A stretch of 64,000 nt of DNA. Source: Candidatus Carbonibacillus altaicus (lineage in GTDB: Bacteria > Bacillota > Bacilli > Thermicanales > DSM-22653). A program made the position numbers and the translations under genes. Where the stretch lies: positions 1 to 64,000 of the forward strand of contig PEBX01000008.1 in assembly GCA_003050645.1 (NCBI GenBank), read 5' to 3'. Within the stretch, counting starts at the first letter, position 1; every line of letters starts with the position of its first letter. Shown one piece after another: positions 17,424 through 26,352 of the stretch. The notes under the pieces were generated by a model, which saw only the letters and a list, made by a program, of their open reading frames with translations, ran no database searches and was not told the DNA's origin.

Positions 17424-18521
17424 GTGGCATATTTTCAACCAGGAAAACCGGATTTCAACTACATGAGTCACTTGATCTTGGTCGGCGGCAATCGCCTTGA
17501 TTCTTGGACTCAAAAGGAGTTCCATCCCTACGTGGCACACTTGAATGAACACGGGAAGCCCGATGATTGGATGTTTGATACCTTTATTTTCTGGCATTAC
17601 AAGTCGCCGAAAGGAGGTTTTCTCTACGCGGATGTCAACATTGGAACGACGATGAGTGGAGAAGGGGACTTTTATGCAGTCCCGGCTCCGAATCCGGGAA
17701 CCAAGGAAGATTGGGAAGCGATCTTGGATTGGTATTTCGAGCCCGGTTTGTTCGTTGAAGCGCTAGATCAAGCTATTGCTGAAACTGCCACATTGCTTGG
17801 TGCTCCAGATTCTCGTCGAAATCTGGTGGTGACCATCCCGTATCCTGGCCCTTCGCAGACCCAATTTGGCGTCCTCAATGGAAAACGGTTAAATTTTTCT
17901 ACAACCGGTCAAAATTTGGATCGAGCAACACGAGATCGATTACAGGCTACTCAATGGTTTGTCGATGAAACGTTACGTCGTTTTGAAAACGCTTCACCCG
18001 TTTATTTGCATTTGTTGGGCTTTTATTGGACGTTTGAAACCGTCCATAAAAGCTGGGATGTGGATGATCATTGGCTGCTCAAGGAGTTGCGTCGCTATAT
18101 CAACGCCAAGGATAAAAAGCTGCTCTGGATTCCCTTCTATAGCTCTTATAACATTCACTTGCTCGATGATTATCGAAGCTATTATTTCGATGCTGCCTTT
18201 CTGCAACCAAATTATATGTTCTATAAACATATTGAGGATGTAAAAGACGCCGCGTTGGCTGCCCGTCAGCGCAATGCGGGGATAGAGATGGAGTATTACT
18301 CGACGTTAGATGAACCTATTCAGGTGCAAAACGAGCGCTTACGCAGGTTTGATCGTTATCTGGAAGGAGGGATCGAATTCGGATATATGAAAGAATCAGC
18401 CATAGCCTGGTTTGATGGTGGGAAGGGAATTTATCATCTTTATCACCATCCGAATCCTGCTGAGAGAGGTTATTATGACAAAATCTATCGATTCATAAAT
18501 CAAAACCTAATTATTATTTAA
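17424..18521 (+). CDS. DUF4855 protein without signal peptide
   Basis: 365 residues, starting at a GTG with AAGGAGG nine bases upstream. It aligns over its whole length with the C-terminal two thirds of the protein at 18867-20534. Shared blocks include DDWMFDTFIFW, VVTIPYPGPSQTQFG, LLGFYWTFE, LLWIPFYS, FLQPNYMF and AGIEMEYY. Two glutamates at strand-like ends (about 205 in FYWTFE and about 288 in GIEME) are kept in both proteins, as in retaining clan-A glycosidases; this reading is inference. No signal peptide or membrane segment, so it is cytoplasmic. It is probably a glycan-active enzyme of the island system, with which it shares promoter architecture. Confidence 0.8.
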   Translation: MAYFQPGKPDFNYMSHLILVGGNRLDSWTQKEFHPYVAHLNEHGKPDDWMFDTFIFWHYKSPKGGFLYADVNIGTTMSGEGDFYAVPAPNPGTKEDWEAILDWYFEPGLFVEALDQAIAETATLLGAPDSRRNLVVTIPYPGPSQTQFGVLNGKRLNFSTTGQNLDRATRDRLQATQWFVDETLRRFENASPVYLHLLGFYWTFETVHKSWDVDDHWLLKELRRYINAKDKKLLWIPFYSSYNIHLLDDYRSYYFDAAFLQPNYMFYKHIEDVKDAALAARQRNAGIEMEYYSTLDEPIQVQNERLRRFDRYLEGGIEFGYMKESAIAWFDGGKGIYHLYHHPNPAERGYYDKIYRFINQNLIII

Positions 18522-18582
18522 TAAGAAATAGAAACAATTATTTATTTTGAAATTAAATTAATAAAAAATAAACATAAGACTT

Positions 18583-18634
18583 GGTAATTCCGTTATGATA
18601 AAGTGAAGAAACCTTCATTACAGAAGGAATTACC
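18583..18634. repeat. Inverted repeat in the gap between the DUF4855 genes
   Basis: GGTAATTCC (18583-18591) and GGAATTACC (18626-18634) enclose an inner pair, TGAAG/CTTCA (18604-18617). It could fold into a long stem-loop ahead of the second gene. The surrounding 18522-18825 is AT-rich and has no gene. Confidence 0.45.
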
Positions 18635-18866
18635 GACGGCTCATTCCCCACACAGAAGCGTATCTTTTCACATCATATGTCGTAAGATCAAGGCAGATCG
18701 CATGACTCATCAGCTTATCATGCCCACCACCTCATATAAAGCCTACAAAAGGGTATAACGGTTACCACATAATGGAACCCGTGGTTTTGTTGCATTTAAT
18801 ATTTCAATTTAAGGAGGAAAATAAAATGTTCCTTAAAAATTTGATACATTACTTGACTTTTTTTCG

Positions 18867-20534
18867 TTGACCACGGTTCTTGTCGCATCTGGATTTCCGC
18901 TGTCCGCCGGGATGGCATATGAAAATGACGACGAGAGTAAAATCACGAATATTGCTCTAGGGAAAAATTATACGATCAAAACGCCATATTCCGCTGATAC
19001 GTATTTTGGTAATATTGAATCTTATTATCCTGATGATACCGGTAACAAGTTAACCGATGGTGTGTACGGAGGCACCGACTTCTTAAACAATGCGTTTATC
19101 GGTCGACTGTGGCAGGGAAGTCGCACGATCATTCTCGATTTGGAGCAAATCTCTACGATTCATGAGATCTCGTTAAATACACTTCAGGATATAGCGGTTG
19201 GCATTTATTTCCCCGGTAGCATTGCTTTCTCGATTTCGCACAATGGAAAGGCGTGGGAAAACCTGGCGATTGTGAAAACAGCTGTGCCTACCACGGAGCC
19301 GGGGCCACTGACGCAGAAGTTCACCGTAACCGATATCAACAAAGAGGCACGCTATGTGCAATTGAACGTATCGGTAGAAACGTGGTTGTTCATGGATGAG
19401 CTTGAAGTGTGGGGAACCGCGGACACCTCTGGCGATCATGTTCGGCCGTCACCGAATGGACCGAAAGGCGATAGAGGCTACCCGATCAAGGGTTCGAAGC
19501 AGGTTGGAGGCATCAACAACATGGTATTGATTTATACTGGAGAATGGCAGTATCAGCCTGCAGACTGGATTTCTTTTAACAAGGAAGACTTCAAGCCGTA
19601 CGTGTCTTATGTGGACGAAAATATGGTGCGACAGGACTACATGTTTGACGGGTTCCTGTTCTTACCTTATGGCCCGTTGCTGGATGGGGCGAATTACGGA
19701 ACAGTCGGCAAACCGACGAATAAATCACATTTCGAGCACTTCCTTGATCGGCTGTTCCGAGACGATTATGAACTTGGCGCATTGAACGAAGCCGTTAAGG
19801 AGGCCAAGGCGGTGCTTCCAAATCGCAACTATAAGGCTAAGGTTGTTATTGCCATTCCATACCCGCGCACGGATCAGAGTGACTTTGGCGATGTCGACGG
19901 TGACGGGATCAGTGAGAATCTGAATGTAATGCAAATCGGTGAAGAGGCTGCGTTGCAGAACCGCATGAAAGTCGTGAAATGGTACGTTGACGAAGTGTAC
20001 CGCAGATGGAACGAAGCGGCCTATGACGAACTGGAACTAGTAGGTTTCTACTGGTACAACGAGTATGTTGCCCTTCAGTTGAGTAATCGCGAAGAGGAAC
20101 TTCTGCAGTGGACCGGCGATTATGTGCGTTCCAAAGGTGTGAAATTTCAATGGATTCCTTACTATTTCGCCCGCGGCTGGAACGATTGGAAGCGGATCGG
20201 TTTTGATTCCGCTCTGATGCAACCGAACTTTATGTTCCATGAAGGCAGCACTCCTGAACGGCTGAATGCCATCGCAGAGGCAGCTAGAGAAAACGGTATG
20301 GGCATCGAAATCGAAATGAACGACAGTGTGCTGATCAACCAGTATTTTCGCGACAAATATTACGCTTATCTGGACAAAGGTAAGGAGTTCCACTATATGG
20401 TTCAGTCGTATAGCGGATTCTATCAACAGGTGAAAACGCTGTTGAAGGCTGCCAAATCATCGGACCCCGCTGCCAGGGAAGTGTACGATCAGACATATAA
20501 GTATCTGAAAGGAACATATAAACCAAAAAGGTAA
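18867..20534 (+). CDS. Secreted DUF4855 protein with discoidin-like domain; signal peptide frameshifted
   Basis: The frame shown is 555 residues. The natural start is almost certainly the ATG at 18826, with AAGGAGG in front: it begins MFLKNLIHYLTFF and then hits a stop because a run of seven T (18858-18864) is one base off. One more T would join it to LTTVLVASGFPLSAGMAYE and give a normal signal peptide. Residues about 28-183 look like an F5/8-type-C (CBM32-like) domain, and about 215-550 are DUF4855. Conserved E399 (FYWYNE) and E481 (GIEIE) match the cytoplasmic paralogue. Without the signal the protein would stay inside or not be made. Confidence 0.72.
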   Translation: MTTVLVASGFPLSAGMAYENDDESKITNIALGKNYTIKTPYSADTYFGNIESYYPDDTGNKLTDGVYGGTDFLNNAFIGRLWQGSRTIILDLEQISTIHEISLNTLQDIAVGIYFPGSIAFSISHNGKAWENLAIVKTAVPTTEPGPLTQKFTVTDINKEARYVQLNVSVETWLFMDELEVWGTADTSGDHVRPSPNGPKGDRGYPIKGSKQVGGINNMVLIYTGEWQYQPADWISFNKEDFKPYVSYVDENMVRQDYMFDGFLFLPYGPLLDGANYGTVGKPTNKSHFEHFLDRLFRDDYELGALNEAVKEAKAVLPNRNYKAKVVIAIPYPRTDQSDFGDVDGDGISENLNVMQIGEEAALQNRMKVVKWYVDEVYRRWNEAAYDELELVGFYWYNEYVALQLSNREEELLQWTGDYVRSKGVKFQWIPYYFARGWNDWKRIGFDSALMQPNFMFHEGSTPERLNAIAEAARENGMGIEIEMNDSVLINQYFRDKYYAYLDKGKEFHYMVQSYSGFYQQVKTLLKAAKSSDPAAREVYDQTYKYLKGTYKPKR

Positions 20535-20614
20535 TATTCTTATCCGTCATTGATAAGAAATTAGGCGATTAACCTTCTTCACGACGGTTTTATCCTATTT
20601 ACCACACAAGCCAC

Positions 20615-20920
20615 ACCATCTCCTGATGTACCAGTCGTCTTTGGATCTGAATTGGTGAATCATGATATGAGGAATCTCCGAAGTCTCACCAAGCACCGCT
20701 ATCCGTTTCTGCTCGTCGATGCGCTGGCGCTAAGAATTCGTTGAGACGGACGCATCCACTAGCGAGGGGATATGATCGTCGTCAGTGTGATTGACGAAGG
20801 GCATCGAAAGATCCTTAGCTTGATGCTGGGCGTCAGCGAAACCGAATCGAGTTGGCGTGATTTTTTCGCCTGGCTGAAGCATCATGGTTTGAGCGGCGCG
20901 CTGTGCAGGTTCTAAAGTTT
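20615..20920 (+). mobile_element. Remnant of an IS256-family transposase
   Basis: The plus strand reads RYPFLLVDALALRIR, a stop, then GDMIVVSVIDEGHRKILSLM and SWRDFFAWLKHHGLSG. These are the catalytic-core blocks of Mutator/IS256 transposases around the first and second aspartates. Several stops interrupt it, and both ends are lost. Confidence 0.7.
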
Positions 20921-20929
20921 ACTCATAGA

Positions 20930-21145
20930 AATCGTCGAAGCAAGGATGTCGGTGGTGAAATACCTCAACATGGACGAATATGCGTCATGGGAAAAGATTC
21001 AACAAGTAACAGCCAAATTGGAAGCACCTCAGCCATGTGCAGCAACGGTTTAAGGGTTCGCTGCTCAATTTACGAAGGGGCCAAAACACACATATAATCG
21101 GATTTGATGTAGCCGTGAGCGTTTATAGTGAATACAAACATCAAT
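20930..21145 (+). pseudogene. Unrecognised coding remnant before the island-1 promoter
   Basis: One frame reads LIEIVEARMSVVKYLNMDEY then ASWEKIQQVTAKLE and stops at TAA. A neighbouring frame continues FKGSLLNLRRGQNTHI. The codon pattern looks like real protein broken by a frameshift. I do not recognise the family. Confidence 0.3.
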
Positions 21146-21158
21146 AAAATGTTTAATG

Positions 21159-21187
21159 TTGACAAACTACGTCTTTCAGACTAAAAT
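21159..21187 (+). promoter_or_regulatory. Relict opp promoter of island 1
   Basis: TTGACA at 21159-21164, 17-bp spacer and TAAAAT at 21182-21187, inside the same AATGTTGACA context as the oppA promoter at 43678. The genes oppA, oppB, oppC and the start of oppD that should follow are deleted, so the promoter now points into the oppD wreck and the catabolic genes beyond. Confidence 0.6.
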
Positions 21188-21249
21188 GACATTTAACGTT
21201 CCTTGCATTATGCGTCTTCTGCCGCCAAACGCATGTATCGTCGTCGGCG

Positions 21250-21949
21250 AGGTGCGGTTATATGACCAAGATTTGCTTCGTCACAGCGAAAGGCACATGG
21301 GGAAAGTACGTGGCAAATACATTTTGATTATTTTTTCAAGATCCGATGAGGTCTCTCAATCCGACGATCAAAATGTGGCATCAGATCATGGAGGTGCTCC
21401 TTTGGCACGGCAAGGCATCGCATCGTGAAGTGAAAGAGTGGTCGATCCAGATGCTCCAAGATGTCGGCATTTCCTCGCCCAAACAACGTTGCTACAGTAT
21501 CCATTCGAGTTTAGCGGCGGCATGCGGCAACGCACGTTGATCGCGACGGCTTTGATCAGTGAACCAGACCTGTCGATCTCCGACGAACCGGCAACTTCTT
21601 TGGATGTGACTGTGCAGGCGCAAATTATTCAGTTGATCAAAACGATGCAGACCCAAAAAGACATGTCGGTCATATTGATCACGCACAACTTGCCGTCGCC
21701 ACGATGATGGCCGACGAGATCGCTGTCATGTATGCGGGGAAAATTGCCGAACGTGTGCGAACAGCTGAGTTATTGGACCATGTCGCACATCCGTATGCGC
21801 TCGGCTTGTTCAAATCGACGCCGACGTTGAAAATAAAACAACGGCTTTACTCCATTCCCGGACAATCTCCGGACTTAAAACGCCATAAAGTGCAGGGCAG
21901 CCCGTTTGCTTTACGGTGTACGAAAAAACCGAAGGTGTGTGAAGCGTAA
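21250..21949 (+). pseudogene. Broken oppD (ABC transporter ATPase)
   Basis: Matches the intact OppD at 47755-48717 from about residue 70 to near the end, in pieces lying in different frames: LYDQDLLRHSERHMGKVRG; then SLNPTIK and EVLLWHGKAS; then FSGGMRQRTLIATALISEP with SDEPATSLDVTVQAQI; then MMADEIAVMYAGKIAE to the C-terminal SIPGQSPDLKR. At least three frameshifts are present, and the N-terminal part with Walker A is absent. Confidence 0.88.
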
Positions 21950-22025
21950 GATCCGCCATTTATTCACCTTTTCAAGACTCATTCTGTTCATTATTGGTTG
22001 TACGCGTGACGGAGGAATGCGCACG

Positions 22026-22537
22026 ATGGTGTCATATGTCCTTGAAGTCAACGAGCTCAAAAAGCATTTCCACGTAGGCAAACGTGTGTTCAATGCGATC
22101 GCCGTCATCTCTTTCCGGCTCAAGAAAGGAAGTTCCTTAGGTATCGTCGTGGAGAGCGGGAGCGGCAAGTCAGCGCTCGCCCGTTTAATCTTGGGGTTGA
22201 TCGAGCCGACTGCGGAGAAGGTGACATTAATCGGCCGAGCGAACGCGATCCGATCAAAAGATGATTATCTTCGATGAACCGGTCTCGAGTCTTGACGTTC
22301 CAATTCAAGCATGAATATTAAACTTGTTGCTCGACCTCAAAACGAACCGCAATCTCACCTACTTCTTCATTGCTCACGATCTAGCGGTAGTAGAATACGT
22401 AAGCGATTTGATTGCCACAGGGCTGTTTCTTTCACCCGCGCTGTCCGCATCAAATGGATATCTGTCGTGCAGTCAAACCGGCCCTTAAGGAGGTGAAGAC
22501 CAATCATCTCGTCGCTTGCCATCTCTACCAGAGGTAG
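22026..22537 (+). pseudogene. Broken oppF (ABC transporter ATPase)
   Basis: The first piece matches the start of intact OppF (LEVNELKKHFHVGKRVF and Walker A VVESGSGKSALARLI). A deletion follows, then [16 protein letters not shown], a stop, [18 protein letters not shown] and, in another frame, FHPRCPHQMDICRAVKP to NHLVACHLYQR and TAG. The gap includes the ABC signature motif. The protein cannot work. Confidence 0.88.
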
Positions 22538-22643
22538 GGGACCACACGGGCCTTAGACAAAACCGTCTGTCATCGGCGCGGGATCAAAGCCTTTTTTTCT
22601 TTAATGCAGCAACAATGCAGCAACCAAAGGAGGTACATCGGAC

Positions 22644-23726
22644 ATGGGCAAAACAAACACGCTCGGCATCGGGGTCATCGGCGCAGGCACGATCTCGGAG
22701 CACCATCTTAAGGCGTACGCGAGCCATCCCGAGGCGCGCATCTTCGCTATCGCCGATCTCAATCGGGAACGGGCGGAACAGCGTGCCAAACAATTCGGCG
22801 CAGAGCGCGTCTACGTCGATTACCGAGAGCTGTTGGCCGATCCGCACGTCGACGCGGTGAGCGTCTGCACCTGGAACAACACACATGCGGAGATCGCGCT
22901 AGCGGCACTGCAGGCAGGCAAGCACGTGCTCGTCGAAAAACCGATGACCAAGACGGTGGAAGAAGCCGAAGCGCTCGTTCGAGCGGCACGGGATAGCGAC
23001 AAGGTCGTCCAGGTCGGGTTCGTCCGCCGCTATGGTTCTACGACGGAGATCGTCAAATCGTTTGTCGATGCCGGCGATCTGGGCGAGATCTATTATGCCA
23101 AATCGTCGATCATCCGGCGTTTAGGCAATCCCGGGGGATGGTTTGCCGATCGCGAGCGATCCGGGGGCGGGCCGTTGTATGACATCGGCGTCCATGTGAT
23201 CGATCTGGCCTGGTACTTGATGGGCAAGCCCAAACCGATCGCGGTGACCGGCAGCGTCTATCACAAGCTCGGCAACCGCGCCCATATTCGTCACCTTTCG
23301 TTCTATAAGGCCGCGGATTATCGCGCCGACGTGAACACCGTCGAAGATCTCGCCCTGGCACTGATCAAATTTGACAACGGCGCGAGCCTGTACGTCGATG
23401 TGAGTTATACGCTGCACGCGAAAAAAGACGAGCTCACGCTCGTCCTCTACGGTGACAAGGGCGGCGTGGAAGTCGAACCGGAACTGATGATCGTGACTGA
23501 ACGGCACAACACAATCGTCAACTTGCTGCCGCAAGTCGATTTTACCACGTTCGATTTCGCCTTCGGCTTTCGGAGCGAAATTCACTGGTTCATCGACAGC
23601 GTCCTCGGGCGCAAACAGACCCTCAGCCCGCCGGAAGATGGGCTTGAGGTGATGAAAATGCTTTCTGCCGTCTACCGTTCGGCGGAAGAAGGACGCGAAT
23701 TGAGACTTCAAGATCGGGAGGCCTGA
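22644..23726 (+). CDS. Gfo/Idh/MocA dehydrogenase 1
   Basis: 360 residues. NAD(P)-binding motif IGVIGAGTISEHH lies at residues 9-21, the EKP motif is at 98-100 and GGPLYDIGVHVIDLAWYL is the conserved substrate-domain helix. AAAGGAGG precedes the ATG. These enzymes oxidise or reduce a sugar or inositol hydroxyl. It starts the run of intact island-1 catabolic genes, with the isomerase gene three bases downstream. The homologue in island 2 survives only as its first fifty or so residues. The specific substrate is not readable. Confidence 0.9.
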   Translation: MGKTNTLGIGVIGAGTISEHHLKAYASHPEARIFAIADLNRERAEQRAKQFGAERVYVDYRELLADPHVDAVSVCTWNNTHAEIALAALQAGKHVLVEKPMTKTVEEAEALVRAARDSDKVVQVGFVRRYGSTTEIVKSFVDAGDLGEIYYAKSSIIRRLGNPGGWFADRERSGGGPLYDIGVHVIDLAWYLMGKPKPIAVTGSVYHKLGNRAHIRHLSFYKAADYRADVNTVEDLALALIKFDNGASLYVDVSYTLHAKKDELTLVLYGDKGGVEVEPELMIVTERHNTIVNLLPQVDFTTFDFAFGFRSEIHWFIDSVLGRKQTLSPPEDGLEVMKMLSAVYRSAEEGRELRLQDREA

Positions 23727-23729
23727 CGG

Positions 23730-24590
23730 ATGAAAGCGGGGCTTAGCATTTGGAGCGTGCATCGTTATCTCCTCGATGGGCATTGGACCCAAGACGATTT
23801 TTTCGCTTATGCCCGCGAGCTCGGCGTCGAAACCGTAGAATTGCTGACATTTTTTTGGGAACGTGGCGGACTTACCGTTCGTGAGACGGAAAAAGGCTTA
23901 AACCGGCACGGTCTTAAGGCCGGATGCGTGAGCGCGAGCAACGATTTTGCGACCGAGGACACGTCGCGTTGGCACAAAGGGCTTGAGGATATCGCTTGGG
24001 CCATTGAGGCGGCGGCAGATCTCGGCGCACCGGTCGTGCGTATTTTTGCCGGCGATCTCCACGAGGGGGTGACCTTTGCCTCAGCGCAAAACCGGATCAT
24101 CGAAGGTTTAAAGCAGGCCGCTGAACTCGCGGAAAAACGGAAGATCGCCCTTGGGATCGAAAATCACGGGCGTTTGGCCGGACGCGCCGAACAGGTCAAG
24201 GCGCTGATCGCGGCCGTCGGTTCTTCATGGGTCGGAAGCACGTTCGATATGGGCAATTTCATCTTGGTTGGCGAAGATCCGCTCGTCGCGTATGCGCATC
24301 TTGCGCCCCACGTCGTACACGTCCACGCGAAAGATTTTGCTCCGTTCGATGCGTCCGAGGAAGCGACGGTGAAGCATCACATTTACCGGGGCTTGGACGG
24401 GAAATCCTATGTCGGCGTGCTTCCCGGCGACGGGCTCGTGTCGCTTGCTGCGCTCGTCGGTGCGATGAAGCGAGACGGCTATCACGGCGGGATAATGGTC
24501 GAGTATGAAGGAGACGAGCCGACATCGGGAACCCAAGCGGCTTTCGGACGCATCCAAGACGCGATCGACAGAAGGAGGGCGCCGCGTTGA
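23730..24590 (+). CDS. Sugar-phosphate isomerase/epimerase (TIM barrel)
   Basis: 286 residues of the xylose-isomerase-like TIM barrel (AP-endonuclease-2 family). Metal-ligand regions typical of the family are seen: GIENHGRL near residue 147, GSTFDMGNF near 168, VVHVHAKDF near 193 and MVEYEGDE near the C-terminus. GGGAGG precedes the ATG. It is tightly packed between Gfo/Idh 1 and the MDR gene, and its last codons overlap the latter's TTG start. An intermediate 3-keto or ketose sugar made by the neighbouring dehydrogenase is a plausible substrate (inference). Confidence 0.88.
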   Translation: MKAGLSIWSVHRYLLDGHWTQDDFFAYARELGVETVELLTFFWERGGLTVRETEKGLNRHGLKAGCVSASNDFATEDTSRWHKGLEDIAWAIEAAADLGAPVVRIFAGDLHEGVTFASAQNRIIEGLKQAAELAEKRKIALGIENHGRLAGRAEQVKALIAAVGSSWVGSTFDMGNFILVGEDPLVAYAHLAPHVVHVHAKDFAPFDASEEATVKHHIYRGLDGKSYVGVLPGDGLVSLAALVGAMKRDGYHGGIMVEYEGDEPTSGTQAAFGRIQDAIDRRRAPR

Positions 24591-25609
24591 GGCTCATCGT
24601 CAAGCACGGTACCAGCGTCAAACTGGATACGGGCAGGCTGACCGCGGACATACGCGATTCGGCTTACGCCAAATATGTTGTCGTACGGACGAAGTATTCG
24701 GCGATCAGCTTGGGCACGGAACTTGGTCTCATCACCAACCCGGAGATTCCCGATGGCACGCCGCTCGGCTATTCTCTGTCCGGGCATGTATTGGAAGTCG
24801 GGCGTGACGTCAAGCGTTTGACGGTAGGGGATCCGGTGGCGTGCTACGGTGCACCATACGTTCGTCATGCCGAGTATGTCACGGTTCCGGAATTGCTCTG
24901 CGTTACTGTTCCGGAGACGCTGCTTAAGCCTGCGGCCTTCGTCGGACTCGGCGCGATTGCCGTTCATAGTCTGCGAAAAGCGGAACTGCAATTTGGGGAA
25001 TGGCTGTGGAATATCGGATTGGGACCTCTTGGAAACTTGATTTCACAATTGGCCATTGCGGCCAATTATCGCGTGATGGCGACCGATCGCGATCTTAAAC
25101 GTGTCGAGCGGGCGCGATCGTGCGGCATCACGGACGCCTATGTCCACGAACGTGATCGCCTCGGCACCTATGCGGACCGGTTGACCGGAGGGGCGTTGTT
25201 TGATGCGGTCATTGTTAACGTCACTGCACGCGATCCGGCTGTGTTAAACGAAGCGCTTCTCGGGCTTAGAATGGGCGGGAAGATCGTCCTTGTCGGAAAT
25301 GTTCCGGTGGCACTTGATCGCGAACTGTTCTTTGCCAAAGAAGCGTCTCTGAGCATCGTTCGCGCGGGCGGTCCGGGCAGGTATGACGCGTCTTATGAAC
25401 GAGCGGGGCTGGACTATCCGTACGTTTACGTGCGCTGGACGGAAGGACGAAACATGGCAGAGTTTATCCGTAATGTGCGCGAAGGCCGCGTGCTTATGGA
25501 CCGGCTGATCACGCACGAGTTCGCTTTTCACGACGCTCCGACGGTTTACCGCGACTTGTTGACGGGTCAAAGCGATGTGCTGGGCGCCGTGTTCCGATAT
25601 GATACGTAA
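24587..25609 (+). CDS. Zinc-less medium-chain dehydrogenase (MDR)
   Basis: 340 residues, paralogous to the protein at 11115-12122. The start is a TTG that overlaps the isomerase stop, with AAGGAGGG eight bases ahead. SAISLGTELGLI replaces the zinc-cysteine block, and NIGLGPLGNLISQ is the nucleotide-binding turn. RAGGPGRYD and the YVRWTEGRNM stretch are shared with the paralogue and with the fragment at 50.3-50.6 kb. It probably oxidises a sugar intermediate together with the two preceding enzymes. Confidence 0.85.
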   Translation: MRLIVKHGTSVKLDTGRLTADIRDSAYAKYVVVRTKYSAISLGTELGLITNPEIPDGTPLGYSLSGHVLEVGRDVKRLTVGDPVACYGAPYVRHAEYVTVPELLCVTVPETLLKPAAFVGLGAIAVHSLRKAELQFGEWLWNIGLGPLGNLISQLAIAANYRVMATDRDLKRVERARSCGITDAYVHERDRLGTYADRLTGGALFDAVIVNVTARDPAVLNEALLGLRMGGKIVLVGNVPVALDRELFFAKEASLSIVRAGGPGRYDASYERAGLDYPYVYVRWTEGRNMAEFIRNVREGRVLMDRLITHEFAFHDAPTVYRDLLTGQSDVLGAVFRYDT

Positions 25610-25641
25610 AAAGAGTTTAACGATGATAGGGTGTGATCGCG

Positions 25642-26352
25642 ATGTCCGTGCTGGATCAAATTAAGGGCGGTTTGATCGTCTCATGTCAAGCCCAAGAAGG
25701 GGACCCTCTGTATGGTGCACACATCATGGCAAGGATGGCCAAGGCTGCTGAAATCGGAGGGGCTGTCGGGATTCGCGCCAATGGAGCGGCTGACATCCAG
25801 GCGATCAAACAGACGGTGTTGCTCCCTTTGATCGGCATCGAAAAACGACATTATCCGGGGTTCGCTCCTTACATCACGCCAACGATCGAAGAAGTGAAGC
25901 GGGTCATCGATGCTGGCGCGGACATCGTCGCCATCGACGCGACCAAGCGCATCAAGCCCGGTCACTTGACGACGGAAGCGTTTGTCCGTCAAATTCGCTC
26001 GCACTTTCCGCAGGCCCTGCTCATGGCGGATGTTTCCACGCTAGAAGAAGGCGTTCAAGCCGCAGAGCTCGGTTTTGACTTGATCGCGACCACGTTGGCG
26101 GGGTACACCACGCATGAAACGCAGCCGGACCAGCCGAACTTTCATTTGATCGCTCAGCTGTCTCGCGCCGTGTCGGTTCCCGTGATCGCGGAAGGAAAAA
26201 TTTGGACGCCTGAGGAAGCGTTCAAAGCGCTCACTCTTGGGGCATTTGCGGTAGTCGTCGGAACGGCGATCACCCGTCCGCAGGAAATCACGCGTCGCTT
26301 TACGTCCTATATTCAATCCCATCGGGGTGCGGTCGATGTCACAGGAAAATAA
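25642..26352 (+). CDS. nanE: N-acylglucosamine-6-phosphate 2-epimerase NanE, copy 1
   Basis: 236 residues, TIM barrel. NanE interconverts N-acetylmannosamine-6-phosphate and N-acetylglucosamine-6-phosphate. Family blocks include LIVSCQAQEGDPLYG, AVGIRANGAADI, GIEKRHYPG, ADIVAIDATKR, ADVSTLEEG, AEGKIWTPEEA and GAFAVVVGTAITRP. The ATG at 25642 corresponds to the GTG of copy 2 at 50710; both have TGATAGG-TGTGAT just upstream. It overlaps the broken RpiR gene by 17 bases. It is intact, as is copy 2. Confidence 0.93.
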   Translation: MSVLDQIKGGLIVSCQAQEGDPLYGAHIMARMAKAAEIGGAVGIRANGAADIQAIKQTVLLPLIGIEKRHYPGFAPYITPTIEEVKRVIDAGADIVAIDATKRIKPGHLTTEAFVRQIRSHFPQALLMADVSTLEEGVQAAELGFDLIATTLAGYTTHETQPDQPNFHLIAQLSRAVSVPVIAEGKIWTPEEAFKALTLGAFAVVVGTAITRPQEITRRFTSYIQSHRGAVDVTGK

